The notes beneath the pieces are model-generated. The model had not been told where the DNA came from and did no database searches. It saw nothing but the letters and a program-made list of their open reading frames with translations. Position numbers and translations under genes: made by a program. From NCBI GenBank assembly GCA_036555325.1, contig DATBLQ010000044.1, positions 10,556 to 74,555 of the forward strand: a DNA stretch of 64,000 bases, given 5' to 3'. Below, piece by piece: positions 1 to 8,977 of the stretch (the first letter of the stretch is position 1; every line of letters begins with the position of its first letter). This stretch comes from DATBLQ01 sp036555325. GTDB taxonomy: Bacteria > Pseudomonadota > Alphaproteobacteria > Rhizobiales > Aestuariivirgaceae.

Positions 1-1
1 C

Positions 2-1312
2 GATGGCGTCTGGTCGAATGGCGACCCTGTCACCGCTCAGGATTTTGTCTTCTCCTTCCAAAGATTGCTCGATCCTGCAACGGCGGCTGAATATGCCGGC
101 ATGCTCTATCCGATCAAGGGCGCCAAGGAGATAAACGATGCCGCAACCAAGGCATCGCCCGACACGCTGGGAGTCAAGGCCATCGACGACAAGACGCTCG
201 AAGTAACCTTGAATGCTCCCACTCCTTATTTTCTGGAAATGCTGACCCACATGGCGACCTACCCTGTCAACAAGAAGAACATCGAGCAATTTGGCGCCGA
301 TTTCATCAAGCCGGGCAATCTCGTGTCGAACGGCTCCTACACCCTGGCAGAGTTCGTCCCCAACGATCACATCAAGCTGATCAAGAACCCGAAGTTCTTC
401 GATGCCGCCAACGTCCAGATTGACGTTGTCAACTATATCCCCACCGAAGATCGGTCCGCCGCTTTGAAACGTTATGAAGCGGGTGAGCTTGACTCCAATG
501 ACGATCTTCCGACCGAACAGCTTGAAGAAATTCGTGCAAAGTTCGGCGACCAGGTGCGCATCGCTCCCTACCTCGGCACCTATTACTACACCTTCAAGGT
601 CGACAAGAAGCCCTGGGACGACCCCAAGCTCCGCCGTGCCATTTCTCTGGCCATCGACCGCGACTTCCTTGCCGAGAAGGTGTGGAAGAACAGCATGATC
701 CCGGCCTATTCCTTCGTTCCGCCGGGCATTGAGGGCTATGAGCCGAGCGTTGCCGACTACTCGGAAATGCCGCAGATCGATCGTGAGGACGAAGCCAAGA
801 AGATCCTGACCGAGCTTGGCTACGGGCCCGACAAGCCGCTGAAGATGGAGCTGCGCTTCAACACTTCTGAAAACCACCAAAACACCGCGGTTGCCGTGCA
901 GGACATGCTGAAACCTCTAGGCGTCGAGGTGTCCCTCGTGAACACCGACACCAAATCGCATTATGGATTGCTGGAGCAACATGGCGACTATGATGTCGCG
1001 CGCGCCGGTTGGATCGCCGACTACAAGGATCCCGAAACGTTCCTCCGCCTGCTGGTGACAGGCGATGGATCGAACTACGCACTTTATTCGAATCCTGAAT
1101 ATGACGCGCTGATGAGCAAGGCTGCCGCGGAAGCTGATCCGGCAAAACGCTCCAAGCTTCTCTCCGAGGCTGAAGCCATCTTCGTCCGCGACACGCCCTA
1201 CATCCCCTTGCTCTTCTATTCCTTCCACAACATTGTCTCACCGAAGCTGCAGGGATTTGAGAACAACGTGATGGACGTTCATCCCACGCGCTTCATCAAG
1301 AAAACTGGCTAG
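2..1312 (+). CDS. Peptide-type ABC transporter substrate-binding protein (5' end missing)
   Basis: C-terminal part of an OppA/DppA-type (SBP family 5) periplasmic binding protein; the reading frame is open from base 2 and the true start lies outside the window. The first visible residues (DGVWSNGDPVTAQDFVFSF) are the conserved early-lobe block of this family, so roughly the first 80-110 residues, including the signal peptide, are missing. It would capture oligopeptides or similar solutes in the periplasm and deliver them to the permeases encoded directly downstream. The gene is followed, after about 58 bases, by two permeases and a double ATPase on the same strand, a standard opp-type operon. 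The ligand cannot be assigned from sequence. Confidence 0.9.
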   Translation, partial: DGVWSNGDPVTAQDFVFSFQRLLDPATAAEYAGMLYPIKGAKEINDAATKASPDTLGVKAIDDKTLEVTLNAPTPYFLEMLTHMATYPVNKKNIEQFGADFIKPGNLVSNGSYTLAEFVPNDHIKLIKNPKFFDAANVQIDVVNYIPTEDRSAALKRYEAGELDSNDDLPTEQLEEIRAKFGDQVRIAPYLGTYYYTFKVDKKPWDDPKLRRAISLAIDRDFLAEKVWKNSMIPAYSFVPPGIEGYEPSVADYSEMPQIDREDEAKKILTELGYGPDKPLKMELRFNTSENHQNTAVAVQDMLKPLGVEVSLVNTDTKSHYGLLEQHGDYDVARAGWIADYKDPETFLRLLVTGDGSNYALYSNPEYDALMSKAAAEADPAKRSKLLSEAEAIFVRDTPYIPLLFYSFHNIVSPKLQGFENNVMDVHPTRFIKKTG

Positions 1313-1370
1313 CTTGTGAAGACGCATCCGGTTCTGCCCATGAAGGGCGGAACCGGACAGGGCGGTGCCA

Positions 1371-2294
1371 ATGCTGAACTATGTTGTGCGGCGATTATTC
1401 TCGGCCCTGCCCACGCTATTTCTGATTGTTACCATCAGTTTTTTTCTGATGCGCCTGGCGCCTGGCGGACCTTTCAACCAGGAAAAAGGCTTGAACCCCG
1501 TCGTCAAGGCCAATCTCGAGCGCCAGTACAATCTCGATGCACCGCTTTGGAAACAGTATCTCGACTACCTCAACGGCCTGCTGCACGGCGATCTCGGGCC
1601 GAGCTACGCTCTCCCTGATTTCACCGTTACCGAGCTGTTCAAGGCCGGTCTTCCGATTTCGCTACAACTCGGAGCGAGTGCGCTTGTCCTGGCGCTCATT
1701 ATTGGCGGAGCTCTGGGCATAACGGCAGCACTCAGGCAGAATCAGACGGCCGACTATTCCGTCATTGCCGTAGCCACCGCCGGCAGCACCATTCCCACAT
1801 TCGTGATCGCGCCGCTGCTGCAGCTGTTTTTCGGGTTGACCCTTAAGTTGCTTCCGATCGGGGGTTGGGGCGGTGGCGACGTCAGCCACAAGCTCATGCC
1901 CATCATAACCCTTGCCTTGCCGCAGATCGCCATCGTCGCGAGGCTCATGCGGGGTTCGATGATCGAATCCCTGCGCTCCCACCATATTAGAACTGCGCGC
2001 GCCCTCGGCTTGTCGGACTTTTCGGTAGTCGTGAAGCATGCGCTACGCGGTGCTGTTCTCCCAATCGTTTCCTATGCCGGGCCGGCGGCGGCAGCGCTGC
2101 TCACTGGCTCGATAATCGTCGAGACCATCTTCCAGATCCCCGGGGTGGGGCGCTATTTCGTCGAAGCTGCCCTCAACCGCGACTACACGTTGGTAATGGG
2201 AACGGTGGTTGTCATTGCCGTCTTCACCATCCTCTTCAATCTCATTGTCGACATCCTCTACGGTGTGCTCGATCCGCGGGTGCGTTATGACTGA
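1371..2294 (+). CDS. Peptide-type ABC transporter permease, OppB/DppB family
   Basis: 307 residues starting MLNYVVRR, the usual N-terminus of OppB/DppB permeases; a GTG two codons upstream (1365) is the alternative start. It has an N-terminal membrane anchor, a periplasmic stretch with the family's GDLGPSY-like block and a C-terminal BPD_transp_1 domain with an EAA loop (ARALGLSDFSVVVKHALRGA, about residues 207-226). It forms the translocation channel in the inner membrane with the next gene product. The stop codon overlaps the start of the next permease by eight bases, indicating translational coupling. Confidence 0.92.
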   Translation: MLNYVVRRLFSALPTLFLIVTISFFLMRLAPGGPFNQEKGLNPVVKANLERQYNLDAPLWKQYLDYLNGLLHGDLGPSYALPDFTVTELFKAGLPISLQLGASALVLALIIGGALGITAALRQNQTADYSVIAVATAGSTIPTFVIAPLLQLFFGLTLKLLPIGGWGGGDVSHKLMPIITLALPQIAIVARLMRGSMIESLRSHHIRTARALGLSDFSVVVKHALRGAVLPIVSYAGPAAAALLTGSIIVETIFQIPGVGRYFVEAALNRDYTLVMGTVVVIAVFTILFNLIVDILYGVLDPRVRYD

Positions 2295-3405
2295 GACGGC
2301 CGTCGCAGTTCCTGTCGCCGGCCGATCCCTCTGGGAGGATGCCTGGGCGCGAATGAAGGGCAATCGCGCCGCTGTTGCCAGCACCTTCTATCTTGCGCTG
2401 ATAGTCTTCGCCTGCGTCGTAGGGCCGTGGCTCACCCCGCACGGTTTCTCCACCATCTATCAGGACTATGTTCGGGTTCCGCCGAGCCTTTCGCACTACC
2501 CGAAACCGCCAACAATTGAGAAATCGCTTCAGGCGGTCGCCAGCCGCGCCCGGGTCGAGCTTGTCGATTGGAAAGTGGAAGACGGCTCCATCATAACCAA
2601 GGTCGGCGCCGCCAAGCCGATCGACGAACGCGTCACTCGTTATTTCGACCGCTCCAGCACCTTCGAGGGCGCAGCGGTTGTGGAAAAGTCGTCCAATGGT
2701 CAAGAGCTCACGATCCGCGCTGCGATTGAGCGCCACTATTTTCTGTTCGGCACTGACAATGTCGGCCGCGATCTCCTCACCCGCACTCTAATAGCCGGGC
2801 GAGTTTCTTTGTCGATCGGCCTGCTGGCGGGTCTCGTGGCGGTGTGTATTGGTGTGATCTACGGGGCAACGTCAGGCTATTTGGGAGGGCGCATCGATGA
2901 AGTCATGATGCGTATCGTCGACATTCTCTATTCTCTTCCCTTCATTTTTTTCGTCATCATGCTGGTTGTCTTCTTTGGCCGCAACTTCGTGCTGATGTTC
3001 CTCGCCGTGGGTGCGGTGCTTTGGCTCGACATGGCCCGTATCGTCCGAGGTCAGACCTTGTCGATCAAGCGTCACGAATTCGTGCAGGCGGCCGACGCGC
3101 TGGGCGTGAGCCAGGCAGGAATTCTCGGACGCCATATCATTCCCAATACTCTCGGGCCCGTCGTCGTTTACATGACGCTGCTGGTGCCGCAGGTGATCAT
3201 CCTTGAAAGCTTCCTGTCTTTCCTGGGTCTTGGCGTGCAGGAACCCATGTCGAGTTGGGGTGTCTTGATCTCGCAGGGCGCAAAAAATATCGGCACCGCC
3301 ACCTGGCTTCTGATTTTTCCATCTTTTTTCCTCACCACCACGCTATTCGCGCTGAATTTTATCGGCGATGGACTGCGTGATGCCCTCGATCCGAAAGATC
3401 GCTGA
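2287..3405 (+). CDS. Peptide-type ABC transporter permease, OppC/DppC family, with large periplasmic insert
   Basis: 372 residues from the ATG that overlaps the oppB-like stop codon; longer readings upstream run inside the previous gene. The family block FGTDNVGRDLLTR lies near residue 154, followed by the BPD_transp_1 domain with EAA loop (ADALGVSQAGILGRHIIPN). Most OppC/DppC proteins reach the GTDxxGRD block within about 100 residues; here an extra stretch of roughly 90 residues (about 60-150) sits between the first membrane segment and that block. It is probably periplasmic. The stop lies three bases before the next start. Confidence 0.92.
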   Translation: MTETAVAVPVAGRSLWEDAWARMKGNRAAVASTFYLALIVFACVVGPWLTPHGFSTIYQDYVRVPPSLSHYPKPPTIEKSLQAVASRARVELVDWKVEDGSIITKVGAAKPIDERVTRYFDRSSTFEGAAVVEKSSNGQELTIRAAIERHYFLFGTDNVGRDLLTRTLIAGRVSLSIGLLAGLVAVCIGVIYGATSGYLGGRIDEVMMRIVDILYSLPFIFFVIMLVVFFGRNFVLMFLAVGAVLWLDMARIVRGQTLSIKRHEFVQAADALGVSQAGILGRHIIPNTLGPVVVYMTLLVPQVIILESFLSFLGLGVQEPMSSWGVLISQGAKNIGTATWLLIFPSFFLTTTLFALNFIGDGLRDALDPKDR

Positions 3406-3408
3406 TCG

Positions 3409-5043
3409 ATGCCCGGCGCTGTCTCGATCCTCGAAGTCCAAGATCTTAGGGTCCGCTTCCGGACCCTTGATGGCATCGTCGAAGCCGTCAAGGGTGCGAG
3501 CTTCAGCGTTAAGGCGGGGGAAACGGTTGCCGTCGTCGGAGAATCGGGCTCCGGCAAGAGCCAGATGATGATGGCGGTGATGGGTCTTCTTGCGCAGAAC
3601 GGCGAGGCCACGGGCATTGCCGCCTATCGCGATAAAAACCTCCTCGCCCTTTCCCCGCACGATCTCAATCGCGTTCGCGGCCGCAAGATCACCATGATCT
3701 TTCAGGAACCAATGACGTCTCTCGATCCGCTCTACACCATCGGCGATCAGCTTATCGAGCCCATTGTTCATCATCAGAGCATTTCCCCCGCAGCGGCGCG
3801 AGAGCGGGCACTTGAACTGCTCGATCTGGTCAGAATCCCCCAGGCGAAGGAGCGCATGGGCTCGTATCCATATGAGCTGTCCGGCGGGCAGCGCCAGCGG
3901 GTAATGATCGCAATGGCGATCGCCAACAATCCCGATTTGCTCATCGCCGACGAGCCTACCACCGCCCTCGATGTAACCATTCAAGCCGAAATCCTGGCGC
4001 TGTTGATGAGTCTGCAGAAGCGATTGCGCATGGGAATGGTATTCATTACCCACGACCTCGGCATCGTCAGGCGTATTGCTGGCCGGGTTTGCGTGATGCA
4101 ACTCGGCAGCATCGTGGAGCAGGGAAAGACACAGACGATTTTCACTTCGCCCAAGCACCCCTACACCAAAGCGCTGCTCGAAGCCGAGCCTGAGGGTCGC
4201 AAAGCGCCGCCGCCCAGAGGCTCCCCGTCGATACTGGAGGGCAGGCGCATCCGCGTGACCTTTGCGCTTGGTGGCGGACTGTTCGCACCTCCGCGCATTG
4301 AGCTGCGCGCCGTCGATGACGTCAGTATTTCGCTGCGCCGCAATCAAACGATCGGGATCGTAGGCGAATCCGGTTCGGGAAAATCAACTCTCGCACGCGC
4401 ATTGCTGAAGTTGTTGCCATCGGATGGCGTTATTCGTTTTCTTGGTCGCGACTTGAGTCTGCTTGATCGCAAGGCCATGCGCCCTTTGCGCCGCGAACTG
4501 CAGATCGTCTTCCAGGATCCTTTCGGCTCCTTGTCGCCGCGCCTCAACGTCGGCCAGATCGTCAGCGAGGGTTTGCTCGTGCATGAACCGGCCCTGTCGG
4601 CCGTCGAACGCGACCGCCGAGCTGCCCAGGCCCTTGCCGAAGTTCAGCTCGACCCCGCATTGCGCAACCGATACCCGCACGAATTTTCAGGCGGCCAGCG
4701 CCAACGAATCGCCATCGCCCGCGCCATCATTCTCAAGCCGCAGGTGGTCGTGCTCGACGAGCCGACATCGGCGCTTGATCGGCAGGTGCAAAAGCAAATT
4801 GTCAACTTGCTGCGCGATTTGCAGCAAGCCCACGAGCTTTCCTATCTGTTCATCAGCCACGATCTGAAGGTCGTCCGCGCCATGGCCGATCATATCCTGG
4901 TCATGAAGGACGGCTGCGTCGTTGAAGAGGGGTCAACTGACCGGATTTTTGACGATCCGCACCATGATTACACCAAGCGTCTCATGGCCGCAGCGCTTGG
5001 TGATAACCTAGGAGCTCCAGTCGCCGAACGCCCGGGCAATTGA
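3409..5043 (+). CDS. Fused double ABC ATPase (OppD-OppF type)
   Basis: 544 residues holding two complete ABC ATPase domains in one chain. Domain 1: Walker A GESGSGKS at about 44-51, signature LSGGQRQR, Walker B LLIADEP, then an OppD-type C-terminal region (KHPYTKALLEAEPEG). Domain 2: second Walker A GESGSGKST near residue 320, signature FSGGQRQR, Walker B VVVLDEP, H-loop SHD. In many bacteria these are separate OppD and OppF proteins; the fusion is common in Hyphomicrobiales. It powers the transporter encoded by the three preceding genes and ends the operon. Confidence 0.94.
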   Translation: MPGAVSILEVQDLRVRFRTLDGIVEAVKGASFSVKAGETVAVVGESGSGKSQMMMAVMGLLAQNGEATGIAAYRDKNLLALSPHDLNRVRGRKITMIFQEPMTSLDPLYTIGDQLIEPIVHHQSISPAAARERALELLDLVRIPQAKERMGSYPYELSGGQRQRVMIAMAIANNPDLLIADEPTTALDVTIQAEILALLMSLQKRLRMGMVFITHDLGIVRRIAGRVCVMQLGSIVEQGKTQTIFTSPKHPYTKALLEAEPEGRKAPPPRGSPSILEGRRIRVTFALGGGLFAPPRIELRAVDDVSISLRRNQTIGIVGESGSGKSTLARALLKLLPSDGVIRFLGRDLSLLDRKAMRPLRRELQIVFQDPFGSLSPRLNVGQIVSEGLLVHEPALSAVERDRRAAQALAEVQLDPALRNRYPHEFSGGQRQRIAIARAIILKPQVVVLDEPTSALDRQVQKQIVNLLRDLQQAHELSYLFISHDLKVVRAMADHILVMKDGCVVEEGSTDRIFDDPHHDYTKRLMAAALGDNLGAPVAERPGN

Positions 5044-5207
5044 CCACTCAGCTAGTTACGCTACTCAGGATTGCAGCCACTTCCGAGATTGCCGATCTCT
5101 AAATGGCATGAATGGCGAAAGAGGCCTTGCCGCCCCCTTGCCGAGGCCCCTGCGAAAATGCCACAATTCAGCTTCAGGTCGAAGGGTCGAATGTTTTATC
5201 GCATAAC

Positions 5208-5223
5208 GAGTTCCGGGGAACTC
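5208..5223. promoter_or_regulatory. Inverted repeat in the intergenic region before the aminotransferase
   Basis: The stretch 5044-5380 contains no gene that I can support. Within it, GAGTTCC and GGAACTC form a perfect 7-base inverted repeat separated by two G residues, about 158 bases upstream of the aminotransferase start. It could be an operator for the polyamine genes or a small hairpin in the leader. No T-run follows, so it is not a typical terminator. The assignment is speculative. Confidence 0.25.
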
Positions 5224-5380
5224 CGGGCTGTCTGGTCGCGCAATCTGCACGATGAGATGCTGCTGCATTGCGCCCGCATTGGCTTCAAACCTTAACCCAG
5301 CCCGGCCCTCGTTGAACTGGGGCGCCTGCCTTTTGGATCGCGACGCGCCTCGATCGAAAGCCGATGCGAGCACCTCCGCC

Positions 5381-6766
5381 ATGAACCGACAGATCAAGAA
5401 TATCAACACCGCCGAACTCATTGCCCGGGACACCGATCATCATTTCCACCCGTTCACCGATCACAAGGCATTTCATGCTGGCGGCGGCGCCCGCATCATC
5501 ACCCACGCCGATCGAGTGTGGATTTGGGATGCCGCCGGAAATCGTTTCTTGGACGCAATGTCCGGCCTGTGGTGCGTGAACGTTGGCTACGGGCGCAGGG
5601 AACTGGTCGATGCTGCCTACCAGCAAATGGTCGATTTGCCCTACTACAACACGTTCTTCAAAACCTCGACCGTTCCGGCGACCGAACTTGCCGCGAAGGT
5701 TTCAAGCCTCTTGCCCGCCCGCTTCAAGCGCGTCTTCTTCGTCAACTCGGGCTCCGAAGCAAACGACACTATGGTACGCTTCGTGCGCCATTATTGGGCA
5801 ATCCGCGGCAAGAAATACCGCAATGTTTTCATCTCCCGGCGGCGCGCGTATCATGGCTCAACGATGATATCGGCATCGCTGGGAGGCATGATCGGCATGC
5901 ACGAGCAGGGGGGCTTGCCGCTGCCAGGCTTCGTGCACGTTCAGCAGCCCTACTGGTATGAGTTTGGCGGCGAGCTTTCCCCGGATGATTTCGGCCTTCA
6001 GGCCGCAGCCGAGGTCGAAAAGAAAATACTCGAAGTTGGTCCCGACAATGTCGCCGCATTTGTGGGCGAGCCCATACAGGGAGCCGCCGGGGTGATCATT
6101 CCGCCGCCATCCTATTGGCCCGAGGTCGAGCGCATCTGCAAGAAGTACGAAATCCTGATGGTTGCCGATGAGGTCATCTGTGGTTTCGGCCGCACGGGAA
6201 ATTGGTGGGGATTCGAGACCATGGGCTTCAACCCCGATATTGTGATCATGGCCAAGGGGCTGTCCTCGGGCTATCTGCCGATCGGAGCGATGGCCGTTTC
6301 GGAAAGCCTCATCGGCGAGTTTTTCGATAAGGGCGGCGAGTTCTACCATGGCTATACCTATTCCGGTCACCCGGTGGCCTGTGCCGTAGCCCTGGCGAAC
6401 ATCCGCCTCATCGAGGATGAAGACTTCATTGGCAAGGTGCGTGCCCTGGCACCCTATTTGCGCAAGAAAATGCAAAGCCTGGCAGATCACCCGATTGTGG
6501 GCGAAGTTCGCACCGAGGGCCTGATAGGCGCAATCGAGCTCACTGCGAACAAGGAGAAACGCACCCGCTTTGCCGACCCGGGCCGGGTTGGCGCACTTTG
6601 CCGCGATCACTGCGTCGACAATGGTCTGATCATGCGCGCCTGTTGGGACACCATGGTTTTTGCGCCCCCATTCTGTATCGAAAAAGGAGAAATCGACCAA
6701 ATGGCAGAGCTGGCTAGGAAGTCATTTGACCAGACGGTGAGCGATGTCCTATCGGAACTTCAATAA
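5381..6766 (+). CDS. spuC: Class III aminotransferase, putrescine:pyruvate type
   Basis: 461 residues from ATG 5381 (MNRQIKN); the frame is open further upstream but without similarity. It resembles SpuC-type diamine/omega-amino acid:pyruvate aminotransferases: early block HHFHPFTDHKAF, then GLWCVNVGYGR, PLP phosphate-binding NSGSEAND near residue 122, the cofactor Asp in VADEVICGFGRTG, and the Schiff-base Lys in IVIMAKGLSSGYLP near residue 290. It would transfer an amino group from putrescine to pyruvate, giving 4-aminobutanal and alanine. The polyamine transporter and agmatinase genes that follow support putrescine as substrate. Taurine:pyruvate aminotransferase belongs to the same fold class, so a role in the sulfonate cluster cannot be fully excluded. 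Confidence 0.85.
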   Translation: MNRQIKNINTAELIARDTDHHFHPFTDHKAFHAGGGARIITHADRVWIWDAAGNRFLDAMSGLWCVNVGYGRRELVDAAYQQMVDLPYYNTFFKTSTVPATELAAKVSSLLPARFKRVFFVNSGSEANDTMVRFVRHYWAIRGKKYRNVFISRRRAYHGSTMISASLGGMIGMHEQGGLPLPGFVHVQQPYWYEFGGELSPDDFGLQAAAEVEKKILEVGPDNVAAFVGEPIQGAAGVIIPPPSYWPEVERICKKYEILMVADEVICGFGRTGNWWGFETMGFNPDIVIMAKGLSSGYLPIGAMAVSESLIGEFFDKGGEFYHGYTYSGHPVACAVALANIRLIEDEDFIGKVRALAPYLRKKMQSLADHPIVGEVRTEGLIGAIELTANKEKRTRFADPGRVGALCRDHCVDNGLIMRACWDTMVFAPPFCIEKGEIDQMAELARKSFDQTVSDVLSELQ

Positions 6767-6870
6767 AGCGGCTTGGCGGGGAAGGTCCCGGGCACCGCCA
6801 CCGGGCACAGAGGGACACCCAACCGGGCAAGACCGGAACAAGAATTGCAATAGAAGAAGGACCTGACCAC

Positions 6871-7950
6871 ATGAATTTGAACAGCCCACGTTTTCGACCC
6901 AGTCGCCGTGGCTTTCTCACGGGTACCGGTGCGCTGGCCGTCGGCCTCGCTCTTCCCACGCGCTTCGCTTGGGCAGAGGAGGAAAAGAAGCTGAACTTCT
7001 ATAACTGGGACACCTACATCGGCGAAACCACCCTTGCGGATTTCAAGGCCGCCAGCGGCATCGACGTAAAAATGGATCTTTATGCCGACAACGACGAACT
7101 CTTCGCCAAGCTCAAGGAGGGCAATCCCGGTTACGACGTGATCGTGCCGACCAACGACTATCTTGAACGGATGATCATTGCAGGGATGGTGGTCCCGCTC
7201 GACCACTCGAAGATCCCCAACATGGCCAATATCGACAAGCCGTTCCAGGATGCAACCTTCGATCCCGGCCGCAAGTATTCGGTCCCCTATATGTGGGGAA
7301 CGCTCGGCATCGGCTACCGCAAGAGCAAAGTGGAAGGCGCCGTTGACAGTTGGAAGTACGTGCTTGACGATCCAAAATATGCCGGGCGCATTTCTCTGCT
7401 CGGTGATGCTCAGAACGTCATTGGCGTCGCTTTGAAGTATCTCGGCTACTCGTACAACTCCATCGATCCGGCCGAGCTCAAGAAGGCGGAAGAACTGCTG
7501 ATCGCCAACAAGAAGAACGTCAAGGTCTACGCCGACGACAACGGGCAGGATCTCCTTGCGTCGGGCGAAGTGGATCTCGCTCAGGAATGGAATGGCGACG
7601 TCATTCAGGTCATGAAGGATGATCCCGATCTAGCCTACGTTGTTCCAACGGAGGGAAGCCTCCTGTGGCAAGACACGTGGGCCATTCCGAAAGGCGCACC
7701 GCATCCCGACAATGCTCATGCCTTCATCAACTACATGCTTGATGGCGAGGCTGGAGCCAAGATTGCCGAGACCATCCAATACGCCACCGCCAATGCCGCA
7801 GCCAAAAAGCTGATGAGCAAGGAGTATCTGGAGAATACCGCAATTTTCCCACCGGATGAGGTGGTCGCCAAATGCGAACCTGCTATCTATGTGGGCGAGG
7901 AAGGAACGCGATTGCGCGATGAAGCGTGGACTCGCATCACCGCTGCCTAG
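6871..7950 (+). CDS. Polyamine ABC transporter substrate-binding protein (PotD/PotF-like), Tat signal
   Basis: 359 residues. The N-terminus carries a twin-arginine signal (PSRRGFLTGTG followed by a hydrophobic stretch), so it is predicted to be exported folded through Tat. The mature part begins with KLNFYNWDTYIGE, the hallmark of spermidine/putrescine binding proteins, and contains aromatic and acidic residues of the type that line the polyamine pocket (LYADNDELFAKL, EWNGD, WAIPKG). It delivers polyamines to the two permeases encoded next. The gene follows the aminotransferase by about 100 bases and precedes the permeases in the same orientation. Confidence 0.92.
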   Translation: MNLNSPRFRPSRRGFLTGTGALAVGLALPTRFAWAEEEKKLNFYNWDTYIGETTLADFKAASGIDVKMDLYADNDELFAKLKEGNPGYDVIVPTNDYLERMIIAGMVVPLDHSKIPNMANIDKPFQDATFDPGRKYSVPYMWGTLGIGYRKSKVEGAVDSWKYVLDDPKYAGRISLLGDAQNVIGVALKYLGYSYNSIDPAELKKAEELLIANKKNVKVYADDNGQDLLASGEVDLAQEWNGDVIQVMKDDPDLAYVVPTEGSLLWQDTWAIPKGAPHPDNAHAFINYMLDGEAGAKIAETIQYATANAAAKKLMSKEYLENTAIFPPDEVVAKCEPAIYVGEEGTRLRDEAWTRITAA

Positions 7951-8004
7951 GCTACGGACTATCCCCGCGACCTGCGTCGTCGCGCGCGCTTTGTGTTATC
8001 CAAT

Positions 8005-8027
8005 CCGGGCGGCCCATGGCCGCCCGG
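8005..8027 (+). promoter_or_regulatory. Strong GC hairpin between binding-protein and permease genes
   Basis: CCGGGCGGCC, a three-base CAT loop and GGCCGCCCGG make a perfect 10-bp stem 55 bases after the binding-protein stop and 39 bases before the permease start. No T-run follows. In ABC operons such hairpins often protect the upstream mRNA or partly stop transcription, so that binding protein exceeds permease. That role here is inferred. Confidence 0.5.
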
Positions 8028-8065
8028 TCGCTCCGCCGTCTAGAAAAGCTAAGTGATCCCTGAAC

Positions 8066-8977
8066 GTGGAAGATTGGCGGAAAAATCCGACTGCTTTCCG
8101 GGTCCTGGCCCTGCCGGGCACCGTGTGGTTGCTCGTTTTTTTCCTCATACCGCTGGGGATCATTTGGGTCATGTCCTTCAGCACGAAAATTTCCATCACC
8201 GAAACGGTCTTCGACGGAACGCTGTCGAATTATCTGCGCAGTTTCAATCCCGTTTATCTGCAGATTCTCTGGAAATCCATTTGGATCAGCGTGCTCGCTA
8301 CTGCGATTTGCCTTGTGGTGGCTTACCCGATCGCTTTCGGCATCGTTTTCGCCCCGGCGCGGTGGAAACCTTTGCTCCTGCTGCTTGTCATCCTGCCCTT
8401 CTGGATCAATTTGCTGATCCGCACCTATGCGCTGATTGCCGTCTTCCGCACCCGCGGTTATCTCAATTTCACCCTCGAATGGATTTGGTCCGCCGCCAAA
8501 ACGCTCTTCGGCCTCATCGGCCTCGGCGGGATGTTCGGTGAAAGATTCGTCCCCTTTGAGATGCTCTATAACAATGGCGCTGTCATTGCAGGGCTGGTCT
8601 ATGTTTTTCTCCCCTTCATGGTGCTTCCACTCTATGCCACCATCGAGCGCCTCGACCGATCTTATCTGGAAGCCAGTCTGGATTTGGGAGCATCCCAAAG
8701 CACCACCTTCTGGCGGGTAACATTGCCGCTCACCATGCCGGGGATAGTTTCCGGCACCATTCTGGTTTTCATCCCGTGCCTCGGTTCCTTCCTTACGCCC
8801 GATCTTCTGGGCGGCACCAACGCCACGATGATTGGCAATGTCATTGAGCGGCAGTTCAAGGCGGCCAACGACTGGCCCTTCGGAGCTGCATTGTCCTTTC
8901 TTCTCATGTACGCGACTTTTGGCGCACTGGCGCTGCGCGCTCTCGTCTCAAGGCACAGTAGAGGGGTGGATGTCTGA
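8066..8977 (+). CDS. Polyamine ABC transporter permease, PotB/PotH family
   Basis: 303 residues from a GTG start (MEDWRKN). Six membrane segments are visible, starting with a hydrophobic stretch around residues 12-35. The EAA loop YLEASLDLGASQSTTFWRV and the PLTMPGI block are those of PotB/PotH inner-membrane permeases. It pairs with the next permease to form the channel. Its stop codon overlaps the next start by eight bases, so the two are translationally coupled. Confidence 0.92.
   Translation: MEDWRKNPTAFRVLALPGTVWLLVFFLIPLGIIWVMSFSTKISITETVFDGTLSNYLRSFNPVYLQILWKSIWISVLATAICLVVAYPIAFGIVFAPARWKPLLLLLVILPFWINLLIRTYALIAVFRTRGYLNFTLEWIWSAAKTLFGLIGLGGMFGERFVPFEMLYNNGAVIAGLVYVFLPFMVLPLYATIERLDRSYLEASLDLGASQSTTFWRVTLPLTMPGIVSGTILVFIPCLGSFLTPDLLGGTNATMIGNVIERQFKAANDWPFGAALSFLLMYATFGALALRALVSRHSRGVDV

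Noticed and set aside
3343..4347. A 334-codon minus-strand frame
   Set aside because: It is antisense to the fused double ATPase gene, which has complete Walker motifs, and shows no domain.
5044..5380. Short plus-strand frames before the aminotransferase
   Set aside because: They have no ribosome binding site or family similarity, and the aminotransferase similarity begins only at 5381.
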